From Anthopleura xanthogrammica (lineage: Eukaryota > Cnidaria > Anthozoa > Actiniaria > Actiniidae), in assembly GCA_964019055.1 (NCBI GenBank), contig OZ025223.1:3636625-3700624 (forward strand): 64,000 bases of DNA. Reading direction: 5' to 3'. The notes under the pieces were generated by a model. The model was not told the origin of the DNA. It did not search any database and worked only from the letters and a program-made list of their open reading frames with translations. Both the position numbers and the translations under genes were made by a program. Below are positions 45,801-56,227 of this stretch, piece by piece (within the stretch, counting starts at the first letter, position 1; every line of letters starts with the position of its first letter).

Positions 45801-48800
45801 CAAGTGAAGTGAGTCCTGAGATGCACTTGGGTCCTTCAGCATTGTGTTGTGGGTGCCAATCAATATTTAGGGAGCCCTTGTCAACACAAGTGAAGTGAGT
45901 CCTGAGATGCACTTGGGTCCCAAGAATTGTGTTGTGGGTGCCAATCAATATTGAAGAAGCCCTTGTCAACACAAGTGAATAGACAGGCGATCCATGTATA
46001 CAATGATCAGTTAATGAAAGGATATTGTTTTGATAGTGTTTTGGTGTTCTTCAGTGGTGGGCACATCCGACAAGTACCGTTCAAGGCTCTCCATACGACG
46101 CCTACAATAATAATAACCAGAAAATACTATAAGCAGAAGTAACAGAAGAAGGAGCAGAATGATGGTTCACTTACTTGACGTTCAGGTGCTCTTGTCTAGA
46201 TGTTTCTATCTTGTTCTGGAGTTCAGATATCAGCTTCTCTTTATCTGATAACTGTTCAAACAAGAAAAAATATAAGTAATGGTGAAGTTATAATATACAG
46301 AGCTATTTTGTAAAGAAAGGAATAAATGAAAGAAAGAATGGATTGTTAAGTGAAAAATAGATGGATGGATGAATTAATCAGAGTGAGTAAGTGAGGGAGG
46401 GTTGTGCGAGTAAATGAATGAATGTAGAAATGTATGGATGATCAGAAACAGTAAGTGAATGAGGAAATAAAAGAGGAAATGAAAGAAGAATCCATAAAGG
46501 AAAGTAACTTTAAACGAACAAGAAGTTGACTTTACCTGAGTGTATAAAGATTCTACATCTTTGTTTTTCAAGGCTGCAGTATCCTTCACACAAGCATCCA
46601 TCTTATCAAGGAGATATTCTGTCTCCCTGGAAAACAAATCAAACAAGAAATCAAAGGACTGCAGTGTAGTGGTATTGCACTCACACCTCTGGGGTCTCAG
46701 GTTTGATTCCTGGACTCGGCATCATATGTGAGTGAATTAAGGGTGGAACTCATCTCTCGCCCAAATGATTCCCTAAAAAGAAAGGTAAAACTTAGAGTAA
46801 AGATAATATATAGACCTGTTTCACGTGACGTCAAAGCAGCTCAATTTGGAGGACAAACAAAATAGTTTCAATCTCCTGAGAATTGGAACCTATTGTTTTT
46901 TCCTCCAAATTGAGCTGCATTCTGATGTTCTGCAAGGGGTAACTCGATATTCACATTTCGCATCTATTTTGACACCTGCTTCAGTTAAAAAAATCAACTC
47001 CCATGCGCTCGTTTATCTCTTCCTTTTCTTTCTTTTCTTTTCTTTTCTTTTTGGCTCTTTTATTTCCTTTCCATTCTTTTCATTTCTTCACTATTTTTAG
47101 CTTTCACTTCATACGTTTGGATAACAGAACGGATGCATTTGCTTACCAGATGGGAATAACTGCCAAAAAAACCCCGACACATAGATTTTACATTTGATAA
47201 ATCTCGCATTTGCCAAGTTACTTAAGTAGTATAAACAATCAATTTTATGTCACAATAAACAGAAAGCCGAAACATGGCTAAAACCATAAAAAGCCAGAGT
47301 TATATATGGCAAATCAACAAACTCTTTATATTGTTAAAATGTCGCGAAACTTCTTTGAGAATGACAGGCGGTAGAGTTGCATGTACAATTTTGCTTTGAA
47401 TAGAATAATAACAAGTTGTGTTTCCTCTCAATCATTTTTGTTTTAAGAATAGAAACAAAAATAGCTTTTCTAAGCATCGGTAACATTCAGTGTTTGCGAA
47501 GTTCAAGGGTTTTTGTATAATTTTTTGAGCAAAGAAAAAAAAGTAGAAAAAAGAATGGAAAAAATGGATAGACTGAAAAAGAAGGGAAGAAGGAAAATGA
47601 AAATAAGTAAGAAAGAAAATTGATTTAGTGATGGAAATTAAAGGTAGCAGAATACAACGTTTCGAATAGGATTAAAATTACCCTAATTTTCTTTGTAGTT
47701 TATCAATCTCTGCATCTTTTTCTGCTGCCATCTGTGATAACTGTGCCCTCAGTTGTGCCATCTCATAGTGGTACTCCTGAAGCTTGAGTGTCACTACACT
47801 GTCTTGGTCACATGACTTGACGAGGAGGGCATGCTGTAGTTTAGCATCCATACTGAGTTGGTTGTGTTGAAGTTGGGCAATAGTCTTCTTTTGTCTGTAG
47901 GGAATAAATGCATTTATTTATAAATATATATAATAAACTAATATTATGCATAATATATCAGGGTTCCCACTCATTTAAAACAATAAAATCCCCTGAAATT
48001 TCTCTTACCAAAACCTGTTTTTCAATGACCACACTGTGCACTTATTCTTCGAAAAATCGTAGTTTACCACAGGAAGCCCAACTAAGAATTCCGAATTTAA
48101 AAAGATTTTTTGAAAGCTGACAGAAATTCCCTGACTTTTGGGTAAATTGCAAAAATTCACTGACCAAAATCAAAATTCCCTGACAATGCCCTGACCTTGA
48201 AAAAATTCAGAATTTACTGACTTTTCTCTGACTGTGGGAACCCTGACACATAAGCTATATATAACCAAAAAATTTGCATTTCTTCCTAACTGGTCAATGA
48301 AAGAGGTATAAATCAGCATGTGGGTTGAGCATAATATAATGTAATGAATATTCAATGTAGTCTGTATGTGTGTGAAGTAGATGGGGTGGACATGGTTGAA
48401 TGTGACCTGGTCACCTTGTGTCCTCCTGGGCTTTGCCTGAAAAAGAATTTAATTTAATTTACATTATAAAACATAAAACATTACCTTTCAATAATTTGAT
48501 CCTTTTGACTGATCAAGTCATCTTTGGCCCTCAGCAGAGAGTCCCACTTATCTCCATCATCTGTACTGTGAGTACTAGATGGTGTTCTTGATCTGGATGA
48601 ACTCTTGGGTGTGGAATACCCATCTAGGGTACCGGAGTCTTGCCGCAGAGGTGCAACATATGCTACAGAAGTACTTGGTCCATACCCTAAAGAAATAAGC
48701 AAAAACCGAATGAGAGATGCATGGAAGAGAAACAGAGGGATAAAAGGGAAGAGAAGGGAACAAGCTGAAGCAGCTGTACACAGGGTACCCAATAAAGAAG

Positions 48801-51800
48801 ATCAACTGTGAAATCAATGTACATGTACCTTGCTCATAAAGGACATTTCCTTGTGTTAATAGTTGAGGTGCATTACCACCATACTGATAGTTAGCAGGAA
48901 TTGCTGGTGCTGTCCCATACATCTGAATACATAAAATGAATATAAATATGAAATGCATAAGATCAAAAGGTTTATTGTCAATGACTGAGAGGATCTCAGT
49001 TTCAAGACACCACAGGAACCCCAATACTTGACAAAGTTACCACAGTTTGTCTGTCCCTTGATTTGAGGGTTTTTCTCTGGTTTCTATGGTTTTCTTCCCT
49101 CCAAAAAGCCCAACAGGCTAAAATCCAATTTGATATCTGTGAGTAAGTCATGCCCTGACTTAGATCAGCCCAGAGGTTGTTTCAGGGTTTGATCTGTGAG
49201 ATACAGTAGCCATGCCCTGACTTAGATCAGCCCAGAGGTTGTTTCAGGGTTTGATCTGTGAGATACAGTAGCCATGCCCTGACTTAGATCAGCCCAGAGG
49301 TTGTTTCAGGGTTTGATCTGTGAGATAGCCATGCACTGACTTAGATCAGCCCAGAGGTTTTTTCAGGGTATCAATAAAACAGTGGATCAAAGTCAATCAT
49401 TCCAAATACATACCCTATCTATATGTTCCACAGACCCGTGATAGCTCTTAGGCCCCACTTCATCAAACCTCTTGCCTCCATCATCAGCTCTTTTTCCTTC
49501 TATACCATCATTCGTAAGTCCAGAATAAGATGACCATTTCCTCATTGGACTAGCCCCTGGTAGCTGGATGTTCTTATTAGAAAATGGAAGATCTTGGTGC
49601 CTCGTGAAAGGGTCTGCACTACTGGTAGACTTTGGGGATGATTTCTTTGTGTTAATGTCTTCGACACTACTACTACTGCTGCTGACTTGATGAGTGAGTT
49701 TGGAGTGTGGATAGACATGGACTTCAGCTTGTGATCTTGAGACACCTAAAATAATTCACAATAATTATGATATATATATAGTGTCCTTTCTAGATGGATA
49801 TATCAAAGGCACTTTACAATCAGTTGATTCACTGCCAGGGTTTCTTTACATCCCCAGTGATTCCTTTATGTCCCTCTAATATCTGTTGGTAATGATAAAC
49901 TCATGTCGTAGAGAGCATAACAGGTTGGGGAGCAAATAGCGTGACAACCTTACACCAACTGTCAAGATGCATATGAGTGATGATGATGATGATATATGAT
50001 AAAGTGCAAAGAGCTGGAACTGCCATTGAAGTGCTTATCTGAGCCATGTGAAGGTCTAAGCATTTGTACTGTAGATTTATTCACAAAGGTGGCACTTTCA
50101 CCTCAGTTATTTCAATACCCTGAGTGCTGCACTGCCAGGGGACTGAACCCATCAACACAAAAAATACTTACTATTATGTTTAAAATGTGGTGAAGATGGC
50201 TCACTAAAGGACTTCTCAAACATTAGATTTCTTGCTGGTATAGCACCATGTCCTCCATCAGACACTGTTCTTGTCTTGTGGTTACCAGCCAGTCTTGGTG
50301 TTGCCCATTCTATTGGCTGGCCATAGGGAATGCCATACCTGTCATATGTACCTATACAAAAAAGAACAGTAAAGTTGGACATCTTAGTCAAGGAATACTT
50401 TTATATACATGTATGCAGGGTTTATGGACTGTTGAAGAAGTGCTATGGACAACCAGCTGATCTGAAATAGTGACGTAGAAATGACGTCACTGCAAAACTG
50501 AGGTGTCATGAAGCCTTCAAAAAATTGACTTATCAAAGTTTATATCTGAGATCAATCTAGATTTTCAAGAGAGTTTTTTTATATTTTGTATACATTTACT
50601 ATGATATTCATAATTGAGTGAGAAAATTAAACAAAGAAATAAACATAATACGTGTACTACAACCCTGATGATGGCCAAGATGGCCGAAAGCTTGGTTTAA
50701 GAAATAAAAATTTCGCAGAAGACACATAGTCAAATAATAACTTCATGCCTGAGTGCAAACAAATATTGAAAGAAATAACCGTTTCCTGAGTCACTGGGCT
50801 ACAAAGGATGACACCTAATTTTTCCAAATTTTCTTGATTCTGATTGGCTAATATTTTTTCTCAGATCAGCTGGAAAGACTGGGGGGGGGGGACTGCAGGG
50901 TCAGGGTGGGATGACAGTGTCCTACTTTTAGCTGAAAATTTCATCAAAGATGTTGATTCATCTGCACTAAATTTGTTTTAATTCAACCAAGCTTTTGACC
51001 TAAGTGGCTATCTTCATCAAAGTTATTTTTTGAAACTGCAAAAATGTTAATCACATAGATTCAATTAACTAAACAGTGTTTAATTTACAGACAGTATTAA
51101 ATTAAAACTCCTGTCTGACGTGCTTGGGTAATGACGACATAGTTGAAAAGTTTACCAAAGCTATCAGTATTTCCCTAGCAACCAAGTATCAACAAACAGA
51201 ATAAAACTTGAAACATAAATCTGTGAAACATAATGAATGAATGAATGAATGAATGATAGGAAAAAATAAAAGTAAACTATATAAAAAAATTTCATATTAA
51301 CTTATGTTATATATGTTATATTATCGATAATATCTAGGATTAATCACCAATGAAGTTAATTAAGAATATTTCAAAAATTTAAGCTCAAGTTCAACTTTGA
51401 AAATCATAAACTTTACGATCAAAACAATTCTGAGAAAGCATAAAATTTGAATCGTGGTAAAGCTAGATTAAATATATAATACTCCAAGGAACACGAGACG
51501 ATTTGTGAGGATTATAAGATTTAATTTGAATTTTTTTGGAAGTTTATCTAAAAATTTGTATCAAGATTTGACTTTGGGACCTTTACACAGCACATCGATG
51601 AAGTTTTAGATTTGAACTTTTAACTCTAAATAATAATGCTATATCGATGATTTCCCGCTAAAAACCGTTGACGATAACTCCACGTGGAGTATAAATATCT
51701 AGAGCAGATGTTATTAGCTGTAATTAAGACTTATAAAATGCTTTTTGGACCTCAATGATTTGTACTTCTGTTGGCGAAGTTCGTGAAGATTAAAAGTTAT

Positions 51801-53680
51801 AAGTACGCACCGTCGTCTTCTTCTTCTGTGAGAGAACTAAGGTCTGGAAGACTTGAACTCTGCATGAATTAGCTTGAATAGAAATCTTAGACGTTGTAAA
51901 ATAAATAAAGGAAGATAACTGCTAAATTTTTAATCCAGAACAACGATCTTGGCGAAGAAGGAGGAAGATTATCCACAACAAGTCATGGCGGACTTCGTGC
52001 AGAGAAATTGTTCAGTAGTTTACGTTGTACTTCTTGTTCAAACACTGAACAGGAAGATATTGGCAGAGGAGTTTGGGTCTGTCAATTTTGCATAAATAAA
52101 CGTCTCACTTTCAAAATCCCCGCTTTGGAACAATAGAAAGACGTCGAGCAAATAAAACACAAAAAGAGCTACTACTGTCAAGAACGACGTATCAACAACT
52201 TTGAAGTCCGGAAAACTAACGTTAAATTTTATAAATTTACTGGACCATTACGAACCTTTTTGGATGGAAGAGGATGGCGAGATTTTTCGGTACATATCCC
52301 CTTGAAGAAGGAGCTAATTATAAGGAATTATAGTTGATTTTGAGCACATGAATTATGAAGTGTTGAGGTGTCTTCATCGTGACTTTAATACTGTGGTTAC
52401 TGGGATGTGACGTCATGTCAGGAAGATGGCGCATGTGTGCGCACTGTAACTTGGAGTGCGTTGGTTCGTTTTTGTCTTCTTTGCGACCTTCTTTGGCATT
52501 TATTAGAAATATTCTATACACTTTGAGACTCTCACCACACAAAGAAACTTATATTTTTAACGAAACCCTAGTCTAGGATTGACTTTGGGATGCTATATCC
52601 AAGAAAAAAAATCTTTTTGAAGTCAAACTTTCACCCTCCCTGAACACTGATGGAGAGTGAGCAACGTCTCAAATTGTGTCTCTACCGTTTTTATTCGAAA
52701 TAATTTGTAGACTGAAAAAATATCATTAATGTCAAAGCTATATCTTAGGTCATTTATATTTTAACATTTTTTTTCGATTATCAACCAGTCACTTGGACTT
52801 GTGGCTTTGCATGACCTTTTGATGGGGACCTGGTTCAGTGACCAATCAGTGGCACAGTAGATGGGAGGTCTGTGAATTCAATTCGCTTTTTCAGTGTTTC
52901 TTCGCAAAAAAGGCTGAAAAAAGCTCAAAGTCTTTCTTAGAAACCAAGAAAAAAGAAGGAAAGAGAGATATCAAAGTTAGCACCGTTTTCGTTCCTTACT
53001 TGTGCGCGCAAAAGATCAATTATTCAACTCATTGAAGCGATCGAATCAGCTCGGATCAGACAACCTTACTGTCTAAAAGCCTTTACTACGAATATACACT
53101 GAACTATAAAAAAGAAGACCCATAAGAACGGATATTCCCTTTTCAGTCTATGCAATAAAAGTATCGAATGGAAAGCTTTTCTTTCGCCATCAGTTTCGTA
53201 AAAATTATTAGAATCGACCTAGAAAAATATGCATGGAAAGATTACGAATTCACGAAAGAAGTTTGCCTCAAAGCTGGTAAGAACTTTCCAATGGGTGTCC
53301 GCGCCTGCACTCTGATTTTTCTGTTGTATGAGCCGTTTTTGTAGTCAACAGAACAAAAGTAAATAATTTTTTTTGATTAAAGATTAGTCAACTATAAACT
53401 ATCAAAGCCCGTTTTCATTCACGTGAAAACGATACCAAAATATTTGGCTTGGAACTTTTTCTACTTGGGCTAGTATCAGCACAGTCAACGTACTTGTCGC
53501 AATTTATTATAGTATGAGTTCTTTTATCAAAAACTCTCTTCAAACAGAAAAACCCTTACCTGTAAGACCAACTGGATACTCTTCCAAATACTTCCAAAGA
53601 ACATCGTCTAAATTGTTCGAGTCCGAGCAACTCTTAGTTCGTCTTTCGCTTGGACGAAGACGAAAACTTTTACTGAACAT
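42841..53680 (-). CDS. CEP85: Centrosomal protein 85 (CEP85/CEP85L) orthologue
   Basis: Coiled-coil centrosome protein; in vertebrates the family acts in centriole duplication and spindle assembly. Exons in order: 1a 53560-53680 (MFSKSFRLRPSERRTKSC) or 1b 51811-51865 (MQSSSLPDLSSLTEEEDD), then 50172-50351, 49414-49745, 48829-48922, 48485-48686, 47682-47894, 46536-46626, 46175-46251, from 46101 (end unclear), 45424 to about 45512, 45250-45308, 44961-45075, 44404-44496, 44139-44216, 43812-43874, 43675-43737, 43352-43451, 42841-43007. Phases match at all clear joins. Family hallmarks are MRKWSSYSGLT in the N-terminal half, KWDSLLRAKDDLISQKDQII then ERQKKTIAQL, RRMESLERYLSDVPT, MSLLLGL, and the C-terminus ALRTFVSDQYAEDVGNNCIT Q. 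Most of the C-terminal two thirds is heptad-rich coiled coil. One join, at 45.5-46.1 kb, is damaged or misassembled. Confidence 0.92.
43085..43240. repeat. Tandem CRE-like repeats (TGACGTCATCACC)
   Basis: GTGACGTCATCACCAC-type units about 26 bp apart, with three perfect TGACGTCA palindromes and several decayed ones. It lies in the last intron of CEP85. Copy A keeps only one or two. Confidence 0.8.
44640..44745. repeat. 57-bp repeat family S57, two decayed copies
   Basis: GTCAGGGCATGGCCTACTGG, then CCCTGAAACAACCTCTTGGC and TGATCCAAGTCAGGGC. Located in a CEP85 intron, opposite to the direction of transcription. Confidence 0.85.
45625..45985. repeat. 86-bp minisatellite, about 4 copies
   Basis: TTGTGTTGTGGGTGCCAATC recurs at about 45670, 45756, 45842 and 45927 (spacings 86, 86, 85). 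It lies between the two CEP85 exon pieces that cannot be joined cleanly, and ends within about 25 bp of the point where the exon-9 frame stops. Confidence 0.9.
46655..46765 (+). mobile_element. tRNA-derived SINE fragment
   Basis: GTGTAGTGGTATTGCACTCA resembles an A box and GGTTTGATTCC is a good B box, about 35 bp later. CTCGGCATCATATGTGAGTG follows as body sequence. Located in a CEP85 intron. Confidence 0.6.
46811..46940. mobile_element. MITE, family M2
   Basis: TAGACCTGTTTCACGTGACG, CAGCTCAATTTGGAGGACAA and the inverse CCTCCAAATTGAGCTGCATT, ending TGCAAGGGGTA. Confidence 0.85.
47959..48246. mobile_element. MITE with TIR CAGGGTTCCCAC, hAT-like
   Basis: Starts CAGGGTTCCCAC and ends GTGGGAACCCTG. 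Subterminal TTCCCTGA/CCCTGACTTTT words are typical of hAT-type non-autonomous elements. I could not identify a clean 8-bp target duplication. In a CEP85 intron. Confidence 0.75.
49145..49372. repeat. 57-bp repeat family S57, four copies with 5-bp variant
   Basis: Reverse orientation to the copy at 4793. The unit reads GCCCTGACTTAGATCAGCCC then AGAGGTTGTTTCAGGGTTTG and ATCTGTGAGATACAGTAGCC. The TACAG insertion lengthens most units to about 62 bp. Confidence 0.9.
52405..52450. promoter_or_regulatory. Dense promoter-like module between the two CEP85 first exons
   Basis: Within 40 bp: TGACGTCA (CRE), CAGGAAG (ETS), AAGATGGCG (YY1-like) and GCGCATGTGTGCGCA (NRF1-like spaced palindrome). Such clusters mark broad housekeeping promoters in animals. 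It is about 550 bp upstream of exon 1b, but the YY1-like word is oriented for plus-strand transcription, so divergent transcription is possible. Confidence 0.5.
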
Positions 53681-54489
53681 GTCGTAGCTCTTTGGTAAAA
53701 ATTTACTTCACCAAATTGGCTGCAATCCCATTACGCGTGAATATAATGTAAGACACGAGTCAATGTGTCTTAAGTAAGTGATTGTAAATATTTTTGATGG
53801 GTTTTTAATTAGAAGAGGCGAAGTATTTATGGGATTACTGCAGAGAAAGGCGAGCATTGTGTGATGGAGTGAATGGTAAGCTCTTGTGGGACAATCCATG
53901 TCATGAGAACTTATGATTAACTAATTAAACTCTGTCTTCAGGTAAACAAATAGTTGATACCAGGAGGTCCCGTCATGTACGGATTTAAACCTGGTGTACG
54001 AGAAGTTCATCAATGCAAGGCTTTAACTGGAAAAACAGGTTTTCTTACAGTTTTTTGCATACCGCGCTAATGCGCACCGCACTTCAAAAAAATCTGCAAT
54101 TTTTATCGAACCCTGAACAACCTGGTCCGACCTAAGTCAGATTTGCGCACCCAGGTATGTAAGGCGTGAAACAAAAGAAGGCACTGGATAAGAATGAAGG
54201 TTCAGTGGCGCGTCTAAGATCGCGGATCGAGGCAGCTACTGATGATTCCGATATGGGAGGGGGTAGGGATTTGGTAAGTGAGTTTTCTGGTAGCTAGTAG
54301 CCGCGCATCAATAGACTCACATGACTCATAAAGTCACAACTTTGCAAAACATGTACAGCCTTCCATTGTAAACCAGCTTTAGGGCGTGTACATTTATGAG
54401 GGTTTAGCGCGTACTTCCGTATTTACAATGCAAGAATTCTTCAGTTGATGAGATTGCGCAATCTATATTACTATTATTGATGGATATTT

Positions 54490-54790
54490 AACAATTAGTC
54501 CTCAAGTCCGAATGGTCTATGAGTCAATAGCCCATGAGGCCAAAGGCCGAATGGGCTATTGCCTCGTAGGCCATGAGGGCGAGAGGTCTAATTGTTTTAG
54601 TAAAAACCTACTAATCGGTCCAATAAAAGGATGCAAAAAGTTTTGGATTTTGCTTTAAATATTTTTTTTTTGGTTTTCAAAACCGGCACTTTTCGCTACT
54701 AGAGGTCTATCACAAATAAACCACTAGTAGCTCAGCCAATCACAGGGCTCGATTGGTGATAGACCATTAGTAGGTTTTTTCTAAAATTCA
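54490..54790. mobile_element. MITE, ACAATTAGTCCTC / GAGGTCTAATTGTT type
   Basis: ACAATTAGTCCTCAAGTCCG near 54491 is mirrored by GCGAGAGGTCTAATTGTTTT near 54580, and GCCCATGAGGCC and CGAATGGGCTATTG sit inside. A second piece with CTACTAATCGGTC and GACCATTAGTAGGTTTTTTC may be a nested copy. Confidence 0.65.
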
Positions 54791-55504
54791 TTAGTCAAAA
54801 CTGTAAGTCACCTCAGTCCACCATAAATATGTGCATGTTTATTTAGGTTAATAAAGTGTATTTTTTAATATTTGCTTATGATTTACAGTGTTATTTGAGA
54901 TTTGCCAGAGTCAACAGACATGACTTTTACCATAATGGAAATATAGTATACGAATATGCGTCAATACGATGATGATTACATGTAATCGCGTGGAGGAATT
55001 ACTGGATATTTCGTGTACGTGAAAGGACTGCTTTGGGAAGCAACAGGGCTTGTATGTATAAGAACATTAATTAGGTCAACCTAAGTTCCCCAAGTTTTCA
55101 AGCCTTTAGTTTTCAATGTGAAGACCCCTTCTCTCAATTTTCGGGAGACAAATGTAAAACTGTTGAAATGGCTATCTTTTGTTGTAGTTTTTCTCCCTGA
55201 CTATAGGGATTTAATGCAAGAATTCAGTGCAATTACAAAGGTTTTTCATGGCAGCCTTATTGTAGGGCTGGGACAATAAAATCATATTTTTGCATGACAA
55301 GAAATTTCATTTCCCAAAGCAAAACATTTTTATTGTTTTGCCTACAACATGGCTGCTTTGACATCCTCCATAAGTAGAAGAGAACATTTTATAGTTATTT
55401 AGAAACCCTGGTCTTTGAGGTTTTCTTTCTTGTACGAGAAGGTGAGATAACAACACAGGATACCCAACACTCGAAGAGAAAGAAAACTTCATCTTTCCCT
55501 TTAC

Positions 55505-55620
55505 CCGTAGCCTCCTACGCAGACGTTCTTAGGATCGTCACGTAACGTTTCTCTCTTCGAGGGAAGAGATGCGTTGCGTGACGACCCTAAGAGCACCTGC
55601 GCGGGAGGCTACTTTACCCG
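55505..55620. mobile_element. MITE hairpin, TTTACCCGTAGCCTCC
   Basis: TTTACCCGTAGCCTCCTACG is mirrored by GCGCGGGAGGCTACTTTACC, and TTAGGATCGTCACG by CGTGACGACCCTAAG. About 115 bp, with almost no loop. Confidence 0.8.
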
Positions 55621-55865
55621 CGAAAATAAAAGAAATTTCCTTATAAGCAAAATTTGACTTATCTGATAAATGTGAAGAAACTAGGATAAATAATATTAGT
55701 TGTACACCTATTTAAAGAAACGTTGTCGGTGGGATATCTAAAACTAAACAGAACTTTTGTGTTTTTATATTTTTGGCTAAAATACGAAAAAATTACATCC
55801 CTAACTCAAAGGTCATGCTTCATAGTCAATTCTAAAAGCCAGCTACGTTGTTTGGCTGTGAATAT

Positions 55866-56035
55866 ACACTAGTTATACAATGGTTTCGAGTGGCATACCA
55901 TGGAATATCCCACGAGTCACTTGTAGTTTCTAGTATACACACGAACCTTTAGGCGAGTTTGTATACAAAGAAAATACAAGTGACGAGTGGGATATCCACA
56001 GTGTGCCACGAGAAACCATTGTATAATCATTTTAT
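55866..56035. mobile_element. MITE with TIR TTATACAATGGTTTCGAGTG
   Basis: TTATACAATGGTTTC then CCATGGAATATCCCACGAGT. The inverse ACGAGTGGGATATCC and GAAACCATTGTATAA close it. Confidence 0.8.
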
Positions 56036-56114
56036 CCCACACCATAGGAAATACAAATGCGTAGATTCATCGCGAAGTGCATGATGGGAAGGAAGAGTGA
56101 AATACCGAAGAATA

Positions 56115-56222
56115 TACTACATTCAAACCTCTATCAAGCGACCACCCTTGGTGAATTTTCAAGTGGTCGCTAAATAGAGGTTGGACGAACAATAACTGGT
56201 CGCTATATAGAGGTTCTACCGT
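56115..56222. mobile_element. MITE-like, ACCTCTAT...GCGACCA repeats
   Basis: AACCTCTATCAAGCGACCAC, GTGGTCGCTAAATAGAGGTT and GGTCGCTATATAGAGGTTCT occur within about 100 bp. It ends only a few bases downstream of the CEP57 stop codon, so it probably forms part of the 3' UTR. Confidence 0.65.
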
Positions 56223-56227
56223 AATTA

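Larger units (their letters stand above)
53681..56227. other. Region between CEP85 and CEP57: promoter side and MITEs
   Basis: The CEP85 exon 1a promoter should lie near 53690-53900 (a CCAAT-type word, CAAATTGGCTG, is at about 53711). The rest holds MITEs listed separately and AT-rich DNA. No exon is supported between 53900 and 56227. Confidence 0.5.

Noticed and set aside
50640..50710. CCTGATGATGGCCAAGATGG then CCGAAAGCTTG, a word seen at ends of some retroelements
   Set aside because: Only the short motif is present, with no reverse transcriptase or repeat structure nearby. Too little to call an element.
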